Origin: Dokdonella_A sp963775445
GTDB taxonomy: Bacteria; Pseudomonadota; Gammaproteobacteria; Xanthomonadales; Rhodanobacteraceae
Length of the DNA stretch: 64,000 nucleotides
NCBI GenBank assembly: GCA_963775445.1
Contig: CAVZIT010000004.1
Span: 930,001-994,000 of the forward strand
Reading direction: 5' to 3'
The translations under genes were made by a program, and so were the position numbers. The notes below the pieces were generated by a model that saw only the letters and a list, made by a program, of their open reading frames with translations, was not told the DNA's origin and searched no databases. Positions 55,162-63,256 of the stretch are shown piece after piece. Numbering within the stretch: position 1 is the stretch's first letter; each line of letters opens with the position of its first letter.

Positions 55162-55619
55162 GCAACGGCGCGCGCCCGGACGCGAAGTGCGCGCGCGCGA
55201 TTCCAAGTTGCCGCAGCTGCCCCCTTTCGGCTGCCGCCACTTTCCCCCGCGTAGCGGGGGAAAGATTCATCTCCGCGGCTTCGCGGTTGTTCCTTACTCT
55301 GCAAGCAGGGGGACAGGATTATCTCCGCGGCTTCAAGTTTGATCCTTCCCCCGCCTGCGGGGGAAGGTGCCGAAGGCGGATGGGGGCAATCGGAGCGCGC
55401 TCATTTTCATTGGCGCAAAGTTGCCCCCTTTCGGCTGTCGCCACTCTCCACCACGCGCGGCGGGGAATACTCAAGCTTGCAATGCATGGCCTACTTCCAG
55501 TGCAGCACGAACCGCAATTCATGGAACTCTCCTCCGCATCGGGTGCGCTCGTAGCGCACCCTGTGACCGAAGGCTCATCGACTTGCGACTCGAGCCAAAC
55601 GAAGGTTGATGAAATTTCG
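55162..55619. other. Intergenic region with GC-rich hairpins
   Basis: 458 bases without a gene. Two perfect hairpins, CTTTCCCCCGC-gta-GCGGGGGAAAG (55240-55264) and CCTTCCCCCGC-ct-GCGGGGGAAGG (55344-55367), lie between near-identical 24-bp direct repeats (55218-55241, 55422-55445). Confidence 0.7.
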
Positions 55620-55766
55620 TTAGAGGTGCAGTGAACCGCCGAACAGGCCGAGCAGACCGATCAGAATCAGGTAGATCGCGACGACATAGTTGAGGATGCG
55701 CGGCACGATCAGGATCAGGATGCCGGCGATGAGCGCAATCAGTGGTGCCAGGGTGACGTGCAACAT
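55620..55766 (-). CDS. DUF3096 small membrane protein
   Basis: A 48-residue protein made of two hydrophobic helices (LIALIAGILILIVPRILNYV and AIYLILIGLLGLFG), the DUF3096 pattern. Function unknown. GGAG lies seven bases before ATG 55766. Confidence 0.85.
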   Translation of the reverse strand: MLHVTLAPLIALIAGILILIVPRILNYVVAIYLILIGLLGLFGGSLHL

Positions 55767-55892
55767 ATCGGGTCTCCGCGGAGTCGGCGCCGGGTGCGCC
55801 AGCGCGCAACCTAACACCTCACGCGCCGAATGGATTGCGGCGCTGCGCCATTGGGCGGCGCGCTCGCCACGAAAGGACGGCGCAAGGTCGGC

Positions 55893-58475
55893 TCAGCCGA
55901 TGCTGTCGCCCGAGCGCGCGGCGACCATTGCGCCGACCAGCGCGGACGCATACGGAATCGATTGCGCCGCAAGGATCGCGATCCACAACTTGCCTTCGAT
56001 GTAGTTGAATCCCACCGCGTTGAGCATGCCGACGATGCACAACATCAAGGCGATGAACATCAACAGCTCCTCGTTGACCGCCACGAACGGATTGGGTTTC
56101 CTGCTCTGGCGATGACTCTTGGCGGTGCGCACGAAAATGCCGTGCTTGTTCCATAAACCCTGGAACACACCGCGCGCGATCGCATGCGAAAGTCCCATGC
56201 TCGCGATCGCGGCCATCAGCGTATCGCGCCATGAACACGGTACGCGCTTGCGATAGAGCGCGATGCCGAATACCGCCTTGCTCACGAAGAATCCGATGAT
56301 CGGCACGAGGAACAGTTGCATCGGCAGGCTGAAGTATTCCGGCCACGCGACCATTCCGATCGTCCACGCGATCGCCATCAGCGTGAAAACCATGTGCAGC
56401 GCGTCGGCGAACCACGAAAACCATCCGGTCAGGAAATGAAAGCGCTGGCCGCGGCTCAATGAGCTGTCGCGACTCGTCATCCAGTTCCAGCGTGCCTTGA
56501 GTATCTGCATCGCGCCGAAGGCCCAGCGGAAACGTTGCGACTTGTAGGCCTTGAAATCGGCCGGTGTCAGTCCGCGACCCATGACTTCGTCGACGTAGAC
56601 CAGCTCGTATCCTGCGCGCATCAGGCGCAGGCCGAGTTCGGCATCCTCGCAGATCGTCCATTCCGACCACGCGCCGGTGTCGACCAGTGCATCGCGGCGA
56701 ACCATGGTCATCGTGCCGTGTTGAATGATGGCGTTGCGCTCGTTGCGGTGGTGCATGCCGATGCGGAAGAAGCCGTCGCTTTCCCAACTGCACATGCGGC
56801 GGAACTGGTTGTGGTCGCAGTCGCGGTGCGCCTGCGGGCATTGCACGACGGCGACTTTCGGATCCTGGAAATACCCGGTCAACCCGGCGAGCCAGTCGTG
56901 CCGCACTTCGTAATCGGCGTCGATCACGGCAACGATTTCCGCGCGCGCATCGGTTTCGGTCAGGCCGAAATTGAGCGCGCCGGCCTTGAATCCGGGCCAC
57001 GGTTCAAGATGGAAGAAACGAAACCGCGAGCCGAGCCGTGCGCAATGTTCTTCGACCGGCCGCCAGACATCCTCACGCTTGGTGTTGTTGTCGATCACCA
57101 GCACTTCGAAATTCGCGTAATCGAGCGCTGCGATCGAATCGAGCGTCAGCGTCACCATCTCCGGCGGTTCATTGCAGCAGGCGAGGTGAATCGATACGAA
57201 CGGCTGTTCATTGTGCGGCGCCTTCTCAAGCAAGCCGAAATGGCGCAGCCAGCGGCGGTGCCAGAGTACCTCGGTGAATTCGAAACCGTTGATCAGCAGG
57301 ACCAGGATGATCGCGAGCTGTGCGGGCAGCAACAGCGTCAACATGGACCAGTCCAGCGGGCTCAGGTAGAAGTCGTACGGCAGGGTGGCCGACCAAACCA
57401 GGATCGATGCGCAGAGTTGCAGCAGCACGAGGAAGAACAGCAGGCCGCGCGCGCGAAAGCGCATGAAATGCCGCGCGAACCAGAACATCGGTATCAGTCC
57501 GAGCAGCGAGGCGGCGAGCGCTTTCCATGGCCAGCCAGGATCCTCGACGACGGTTCCCGTGAAGGCGAACTTCGGCGTTCGCGCGGCGCTGAACACACCC
57601 CAGTAGGCACCGGCGCGTCCTTCGTTGGCCTCTTTCCACGGCTGATCGAACGCCTCCATGATGAAGTAGTCGATATGCTGCTGGGCGGCGACATTGACCC
57701 ATTCGCGAATGAAGCGCGCTTCGTTCGCAATCGAGGGCGCCGCATATTTCTTGCGATCGCCATTGGATGGCCATCCGATTTCACCGATCACGATATGCTT
57801 GTTCGGAAACAGACGCTGGAGTTCGTGATATTGGCCCAGCACGAATCCGATCGCGTCCTTGCGCGGAATCTCTTCCCAGTACGGCAACAAATGGACCGTG
57901 ATGAAATCGACATGCTGCGCGAGTTGCGGATGGCGCTGCCAGACGAAAAACGGCTCGGCTGTGGAGACCGGAATCTTCAGATGCGCACGCGCGCGATCCA
58001 GATAGCCGATCATCTCGTTGATCGACAGATCGCCGCGCAGGATGGTTTCATTGCCGACCATCGCGCGATCGATGTTGTCGTACTTGCGCGATAGCGCGAT
58101 CAATCCGGCGAGTTCCTGGTCATTGTGCTCGTCGCGCCGATCGAGCCACGCGCCTTCCATCACCTTGAGGTTGTAGAGCCGCGCAAGGCGCGGAATCTCC
58201 GGACTCTCCAGCGACGAATAAGTGCGAATGCGCCTGGTGTATTGCGAAATCATGCGGATGTCGCTGGCGAGCTGGCTTTCGCTTGGGAAAATACCCCGAG
58301 TGGGATCCTGGTAACGCTGGAATGCCTCGAACGCGAAGCCTTCGATCTTGCCGTTCCAGTCGGCGACATGCACCGGCCGGTTCAGCACCGCCCACAGCCC
58401 GAAGTTCAGCGCGGCCACCACGATTGCCAACGCGAAGGCGCGCCACAACGATTTGCGCACGATGACGGGTTGCAT
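55893..58475 (-). CDS. GH17-GT2 beta-1,3-glucan synthase (NdvB-like)
   Basis: An 860-residue membrane enzyme like Pseudomonas NdvB. After an N-terminal helix, a GH17-type periplasmic domain (residues 30-340) has MVGNETI and HIVIGEIGWPSNG with the two catalytic glutamates. Membrane helices precede a GT2 domain with VSIHLACCNEPPEMV, DADYEVRHDWLA, CEDAELGLRL and the QRFRWA (QxxRW) motif, then further helices. It should make periplasmic (cyclic) beta-1,3-glucan, linked to biofilm and osmotic or antibiotic tolerance. It starts five bases after the TVP38 gene stop. Confidence 0.9.
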   Translation of the reverse strand: MQPVIVRKSLWRAFALAIVVAALNFGLWAVLNRPVHVADWNGKIEGFAFEAFQRYQDPTRGIFPSESQLASDIRMISQYTRRIRTYSSLESPEIPRLARLYNLKVMEGAWLDRRDEHNDQELAGLIALSRKYDNIDRAMVGNETILRGDLSINEMIGYLDRARAHLKIPVSTAEPFFVWQRHPQLAQHVDFITVHLLPYWEEIPRKDAIGFVLGQYHELQRLFPNKHIVIGEIGWPSNGDRKKYAAPSIANEARFIREWVNVAAQQHIDYFIMEAFDQPWKEANEGRAGAYWGVFSAARTPKFAFTGTVVEDPGWPWKALAASLLGLIPMFWFARHFMRFRARGLLFFLVLLQLCASILVWSATLPYDFYLSPLDWSMLTLLLPAQLAIILVLLINGFEFTEVLWHRRWLRHFGLLEKAPHNEQPFVSIHLACCNEPPEMVTLTLDSIAALDYANFEVLVIDNNTKREDVWRPVEEHCARLGSRFRFFHLEPWPGFKAGALNFGLTETDARAEIVAVIDADYEVRHDWLAGLTGYFQDPKVAVVQCPQAHRDCDHNQFRRMCSWESDGFFRIGMHHRNERNAIIQHGTMTMVRRDALVDTGAWSEWTICEDAELGLRLMRAGYELVYVDEVMGRGLTPADFKAYKSQRFRWAFGAMQILKARWNWMTSRDSSLSRGQRFHFLTGWFSWFADALHMVFTLMAIAWTIGMVAWPEYFSLPMQLFLVPIIGFFVSKAVFGIALYRKRVPCSWRDTLMAAIASMGLSHAIARGVFQGLWNKHGIFVRTAKSHRQSRKPNPFVAVNEELLMFIALMLCIVGMLNAVGFNYIEGKLWIAILAAQSIPYASALVGAMVAARSGDSIG

Positions 58476-58480
58476 CGGGC

Positions 58481-59200
58481 TCACGCGTCGCCGGAGCCGC
58501 CGTTGCGCGACATGCGTCGCAGTTGACCCAGCACGATCGGCACCAGCGCCAGCACCGCCATGCCGAGCAGCGGCAGGATCACGCGCGGCTCGGTCAGGAT
58601 GTTCGCCGAGATCGCGCCCTGTTGAGCGATGGTGTTGGCAAGCCCGGCCCCGAGCGCGGTCTCGAATACCAGCATCACCGTGCCGCCGGCGGCGCTGGTC
58701 ACGAGAAACAGCCACATCGGACAGCGCAGCCACGCGAGCGCCACCGTGACGGCGCCGAACGGAAAGAACGGAACGAGCCGCAGGAACATCGTGTAGCTGA
58801 AGGGGTAGGCGTGATAGCCCGCGCGCAATCTTTCGACCAGCGGCGGAGCAGGCCGGGTGCCGTGGGCGAATGCCGTGCGCGCCGCGTGGAACAGGATCAG
58901 CGCCCCGAACGTGAGTCCGATCGCCGAAAGTCCGGTTCCGATCAGGATGCCGAACAGCATGCCGCCGGCGAGGATGATCACCACCGCGCCTGGAATACCC
59001 GTGGCGACGGCAAGCGTGGTCAGCGCTATGTAGGCTACTGCGGCCAGCAACGGGTAGTAGCCGATCTGCTCCTTGAGATAGGCCTGTTGGGAGGCGAGCA
59101 TTTCCGGACGCAGGCGATCGAGCTGCCCCGACGCGACGAGGGCGATGCCGATCGCGATCAGGACAATCAATGGCAGGAGGGCGCGGACGCGTTTATTCAT
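58481..59200 (-). CDS. TVP38/TMEM64 (VTT-domain) membrane protein
   Basis: A 239-residue polytopic protein with the VTT/DedA-like core: GYYPLLAAVAYIALTTLAVA, GIPGAVVIILAGGMLFG, then FLRLVPFFPFGAVTVALA and a C-terminal helix. VTT proteins move lipids or related substrates across membranes. It is directly upstream of the glucan synthase gene (five-base gap), so the two likely work together or share regulation. Confidence 0.88.
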   Translation of the reverse strand: MNKRVRALLPLIVLIAIGIALVASGQLDRLRPEMLASQQAYLKEQIGYYPLLAAVAYIALTTLAVATGIPGAVVIILAGGMLFGILIGTGLSAIGLTFGALILFHAARTAFAHGTRPAPPLVERLRAGYHAYPFSYTMFLRLVPFFPFGAVTVALAWLRCPMWLFLVTSAAGGTVMLVFETALGAGLANTIAQQGAISANILTEPRVILPLLGMAVLALVPIVLGQLRRMSRNGGSGDA

Positions 59201-59640
59201 CGGCTACAGCGGACAGGGCGAAGGACTTGTGCAGCCGAAGCCTCGGCAGGCGGCACCACAGGATAACGGATCGCTCGGACGGTTTCCGCGCCCGACCAGA
59301 CCACGGTCGATTGCGCAGTCGGGGTTCATGCGCGCGGATCCTTCCGCATTCGCAATGCGGGACTGTTGCACGGCTCGACTCAATAGCGCGCGCCCGTTTT
59401 GCCGTATTCGAAGAGCACCTCGCGCGCGGCGTCGCGCAAGATATCGGGGCGTCGCGGATTGGCGGCGTCGCGCAAGATATCGCGGCGCACGCGGATATCG
59501 CGCCGTTCGAGCTCGCCTGCCCAGTCACTGGGCAGCGGGCCCTCGTCGAATGCCGTGAGCTCAATGACATCTTCGGCGCGAGCCCCGATCAGCAATTCAT
59601 CGATCCACGGCCCAATAGCACGCGCCGTATCACATCGCGG
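59201..59640. other. Intergenic region with a possible gene fragment
   Basis: About 440 bases. A minus frame ending at 59380 reads IDELLIGARAEDVIELTAFD, then LPSDWAGEL and REVLFEYGKTGARY, which looks protein-like but has no start in context. It contains an in-frame 36-bp repeat (59426-59446 and 59462-59482, both GCGGCGTCGCGCAAGATATCG in part). Possibly the end of a decayed gene; family not recognised. Confidence 0.35.
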
Positions 59641-60863
59641 CTCCTTTTGGCAACATGCGTGGCAGCCGGTTCGCTTTCGGTTTTTCATGTTGTGCGGGCG
59701 GCGGATCTGAAGTTGGTCAACATTGAAATCGAGTATTTGGATCAGCCAGATAGCATCTGGGGAACGCTTTTCTGGTTTGGATTTCATGATGGAACGTTTG
59801 CGACATACGAGCGAGGAGAGCACGCCAGCGCGGCTCTACGCGCGTTTATCGATGGTGACGGGTCCGGTGAGCCATTGGTGACAACTCGCCCGATAAGAGA
59901 GGCGCTACTTGCACACCAGTCCGATGCTGTTACCGACGGCATGCGCGCTGGTCGCCAGGATCATGCGTTGACAGAGCGTGCGAGAGGCTGGGTCGATCTT
60001 TGCGCGACCGGTTCTTCAGTTATCTGGCTCGGATAACCCCTTCCGACGATGCGTTTGTCGGCAACGAAAGCCCGAATGCCGTCGAAGTATTCGACGAAAA
60101 CGGTCAGTTCCTCGGGCCGATCGACATTACGGTGTGGGGAAGCCAGGTACTCGATGCGGGGCTTCGGCAAAACCTGGAACAAGCCCTCGCGTTGCTTGAT
60201 AGAGAAGGCGTCGGACCCGGACCATCGGGATCGCCGCCCGAAGACGAACCCATTCGGTTGCATCCGGGATTCAACGGGTCCGTACGAAACCCGCAAGGGA
60301 CACCCATGCGGATCCTTGGCGGAACGCTTGACGAAAGTTCTATCCCTTTGCACTACGACACCTGCGCGGTCTTCACGCGCCCGAACTTTCCGATCGTGCG
60401 CATTCGCATCACCAGCGCGGGGATCGATGGCGAATACAGCGGGAATTGGTATTCACCGGAAAGAAGCGGCGAAGGACTCAGTTGAGGTGAGCAATCGCCA
60501 ATCCGCCGATGGTCGGCGAGTGGTACAGCTTAGGCGGATGGGCGCGGAACACCGATCTGGCTGATCGGCGCCGAACCGATCAATCCGGATGGCATTTCGG
60601 CCAACGTGGACATGTATTACACGACCGGAGGAATCTTCGGTTCGACCGACAATCCGTCGCTGGTGCAACACCGGAAATGGGGCAGCATCCTGATCGGATG
60701 GAGGAATTGCCGAGACGGTGGTTTGACCTATTATCCCGACGACCCCGCGTTCCCGACTGGCGGCTACTACATCACGCGCGTGGCGCCGGAATGGCACCCG
60801 ATGAGTTACCACTGCGGTGCCTATGCCCTCGACGCGCAAGACCCGGCGCCCGTGCCTTAGCAG
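59620..60863 (+). pseudogene. Broken Spondin_N-domain secreted protein with C-terminal WYSPERSGEG repeat
   Basis: Four or more plus frames join into one secreted protein. The first gives a signal-like LLLATCVAAGSLSVFHVVRA and DLKLVNIEIEYLDQPDSIWG without an ATG. The next gives FFSYLARITPSDDAFVGNES, GPIDITVWGSQVLDAG and ILGGTLDESS, which is Spondin_N-like. Then GEYSGNWYSPERSGEGLS runs to a stop at 60485. Further frames add GEWYSLGGWARN and PIWLIGAEPINPDGISANVD to the stop at 60860. Each junction is a one-base change in the same direction. The repeat part is related to the WYNPATSGQG proteins at 50.7-55.2 kb. It is dead as sequenced. Confidence 0.65.
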
Positions 60864-61036
60864 GGACCGCCGCTGGCATGCGCAACATTGCAACGCGCGA
60901 GACGGATCGCGAGCGCGACCCGCTCTTCGCTATCCGCATACAGTCGGTCGGCATCGACTTCGCCGTCGATCCAGTCCGGAAGGGCACGTTCGATTCTTCC
61001 CGTGATCATCGACAGGGCATTCCTCGCCGTGGAAAC

Positions 61037-62764
61037 CTATCGCGATTGCCTGGCCCACGAGTCGCGCAACGTCACACTGCGATTGAACACCGGGTGCTCA
61101 CGCGAGTGGTCCTTGCAGTCGGCGACGAAAAACCCGAGACGCTCGAATTGCCAATGTGATTGCGGTGCAGCCTCTGCAAGTGCCGGTTCAACCCATGCGG
61201 TCACGATACGTTTCGAGTCCGGGTTGATATGGTCGCGATAGGTCTTGCCTTCGCTGTCATCGTCCGGGTCCGGCACGTCGAACAGTCGATCGTACAGGCG
61301 CACTTGTGCCGCCACAGCGTGGCGCGCGCTGACCCAATGGATGGTGCCCTTGACCTTGCGTCCGGATCCCGACGCGCCGCTTCGCGTATCGGGGTCGAGC
61401 GTGCAGCGTATCTCGACTACATGGCCGTCGGTGTCTTTCAAGACCTCGTCGCATCGGACGATACCGATACCGCGAAGACGCACTTCGCCATCCGGGACAA
61501 GCCGATGAAATCCCTTCGGCGGCACTTCCATGAAATCATCGCGTTCGATCCAGAGTTCCCTCGATACATGCACGTCGCGCGTGCCGAAGTCCGGATTCTT
61601 CGGATGATTCGCGAGTTCCAGCCTTTCCTCGTGAGCTTCGGCGAGATTGGTGATGACCAGCTTGACCGGATCGAGCACGGCGAGGCGGCGCGGCGCGCGC
61701 GCATCGAGCTCTTCGCGAACGCAACCTTCGAGCACGCCGTATTCGATCACGGAATTTTGTTTGGTCACTCCTGCGCGTTCCCAGAACGTGCGAATCGCCG
61801 CAGGCGGGAAACCGCGTCGGCGTGCGCCGATCAGCGTCGGCATGCGCGGATCGTCCCAGCCATCGACCAGACCTTCCTGCACCAGCGCCGCGAGCTTGCG
61901 CTTGCTCATCACGGTGTAATCGAGATTGCCGCGCGCGAATTCAATCTGCTGCGGGCGACTTGGCGCAACGACAGCGCCTGCCTGCCGCAATGACCCAGTG
62001 AGTTCGGGATGATCGGGCAGATCGAGTTGTTCGAGAAACCAGTTGTAGAGCGGCCGATGGTCCTCGAATTCCAGCGTGCAAAGGGAATGCGTGATGCCTT
62101 CGAGCGCATCCGAAACACAGTGCGCGTAGTCGTACATCGGATAAATCGGCCAATCATCGCCGACGTTCTGGTGGGTCAGCCTGCGGATTCGATAGATCGC
62201 CGGGTCGCGCAGGTTGATGTTGCCCGATGCCATGTCGATGCGGGCGCGCAGCGTCTTGGCGCCATCGGCGAATTCACCGGCGCGCATGCGCCGGAACAGA
62301 TCGAGGTTCTCCTCGACGCTGCGGGTTCGGCAAGGCGAGTCGCGGCCCGGCTCGGTCAGCGTGCCGCGGAATTCGCGCATCTGGTCTGCACTGAGGTCAT
62401 CGACGTACGCCTTGCCCGCGGCGATCAATGCTTCGGCGCAGCGATAGAGCACGTCGAAGTAGTCCGATGCATGGTGCAGCTCGGCCCAGTCGAAGCCGAG
62501 CCAGCGCACGTCGGCTTCGATCGCTTCGACGAATTCGCGATCCTCGTTGCCGGGATTGGTGTCGTCGAAGCGCAGGTTGCAGCGCCCACCGAATTCCGCG
62601 GCGAGGCCGAAGTTGAGACAGATCGACTTGGCGTGGCCAAGATGCAGATAACCGTTCGGCTCCGGCGGAAAGCGCGTGACGACGCGGCCGCCGTGCTTTT
62701 GCGCCGCACGATCGGCAACGATGATCTGGCGAATGAAGTTGCCCGGGGTGATCGGAGTGGTCAT
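61037..62764 (-). CDS. glnS: Glutaminyl-tRNA synthetase
   Basis: A 575-residue class I synthetase: RFPPEPNGYLHLGHAKSICL carries the HIGH-type motif (HLGH) and VMSKRKL the KMSKS-type motif. The acceptor and anticodon beta-barrel domains follow (EVLKDTDGHVVEIRCTLDPD). The length matches bacterial GlnRS. It appears monocistronic. The spacer upstream of its ATG at 62764 is repeat-rich. Confidence 0.97.
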   Translation of the reverse strand: MTTPITPGNFIRQIIVADRAAQKHGGRVVTRFPPEPNGYLHLGHAKSICLNFGLAAEFGGRCNLRFDDTNPGNEDREFVEAIEADVRWLGFDWAELHHASDYFDVLYRCAEALIAAGKAYVDDLSADQMREFRGTLTEPGRDSPCRTRSVEENLDLFRRMRAGEFADGAKTLRARIDMASGNINLRDPAIYRIRRLTHQNVGDDWPIYPMYDYAHCVSDALEGITHSLCTLEFEDHRPLYNWFLEQLDLPDHPELTGSLRQAGAVVAPSRPQQIEFARGNLDYTVMSKRKLAALVQEGLVDGWDDPRMPTLIGARRRGFPPAAIRTFWERAGVTKQNSVIEYGVLEGCVREELDARAPRRLAVLDPVKLVITNLAEAHEERLELANHPKNPDFGTRDVHVSRELWIERDDFMEVPPKGFHRLVPDGEVRLRGIGIVRCDEVLKDTDGHVVEIRCTLDPDTRSGASGSGRKVKGTIHWVSARHAVAAQVRLYDRLFDVPDPDDDSEGKTYRDHINPDSKRIVTAWVEPALAEAAPQSHWQFERLGFFVADCKDHSREHPVFNRSVTLRDSWARQSR

Positions 62765-62910
62765 CGATGGGAAAAATTCGGTTGCAGTTCGAGCGCGCAG
62801 TGTAACGGCGATTTCCCGCTGTCACAGTCAGCCGCCTTGCCGCGGATTGCGCTTTCCCTGTCGGAACAGTGGCTCCCAACGCTGCTCACCACTGAACAGC
62901 AGGGTCCCGA

Positions 62911-63051
62911 CACCGTTCGCCCTGAGCATATGCCGGAGGTCGCGCAGGTAGACATCGGCATCGCGCAGTTCGCGTCCCCATACCTTTCGCTCTGAGCATA
63001 TGCCGCAAGGTCGTGCATGGAGACATCGACATCGCGTCGTTCGCGTCCCAA
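62911..63051. repeat. Two tandem units of 70-71 bp
   Basis: Units begin at 62911 and 62981 (CACCGTTCGCCCTGAGCATA; TACCTTTCGCTCTGAGCATA) and share GAGCATATGCC, GACATCG and TTCGCGTCCC blocks. A third start at 63052 continues into the dispersed repeat. Confidence 0.8.
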
Positions 63052-63054
63052 TAC

Positions 63055-63174
63055 CGTTCGCCCTGAGCCCTTCGTCTTCGGCCTTCGGCCTACGCTCAGG
63101 ACAGGCGAAGTCGAAGGGCCACGCCGGACGATTCAAACCCTTCGACTTCGCTGCGCTACGCTCAGGGTGAACGG
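63055..63174. repeat. Dispersed palindromic repeat, copy 6 (paired)
   Basis: CGTTCGCCCTGAGC...GGCGAAGTCGAAGGGCC faces CCCTTCGACTTCGCTGCGCT followed by ACGCTCAGGGTGAACGG. Same architecture as 46312-46395. Confidence 0.8.
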
Positions 63175-63256
63175 CTGGAATGGCGAACGGCTGGAATCGG
63201 GAATGACTGGAATATCGCTGCCGTCCGTGCGCCGCGAAGCTGGGATGAACGGCGAT

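Larger units (their letters stand above)
62765..63256. other. Repeat-rich spacer upstream of glnS
   Basis: About 490 bases without a gene. Holds two 70-bp tandem units (62911-63051) followed by two facing copies of the dispersed palindromic repeat (63055-63174). Confidence 0.75.

Noticed and set aside
62911..63174. CRISPR array
   Set aside because: Only two 70-bp units with diverged sequence and no constant short repeat with unique spacers; no cas genes.
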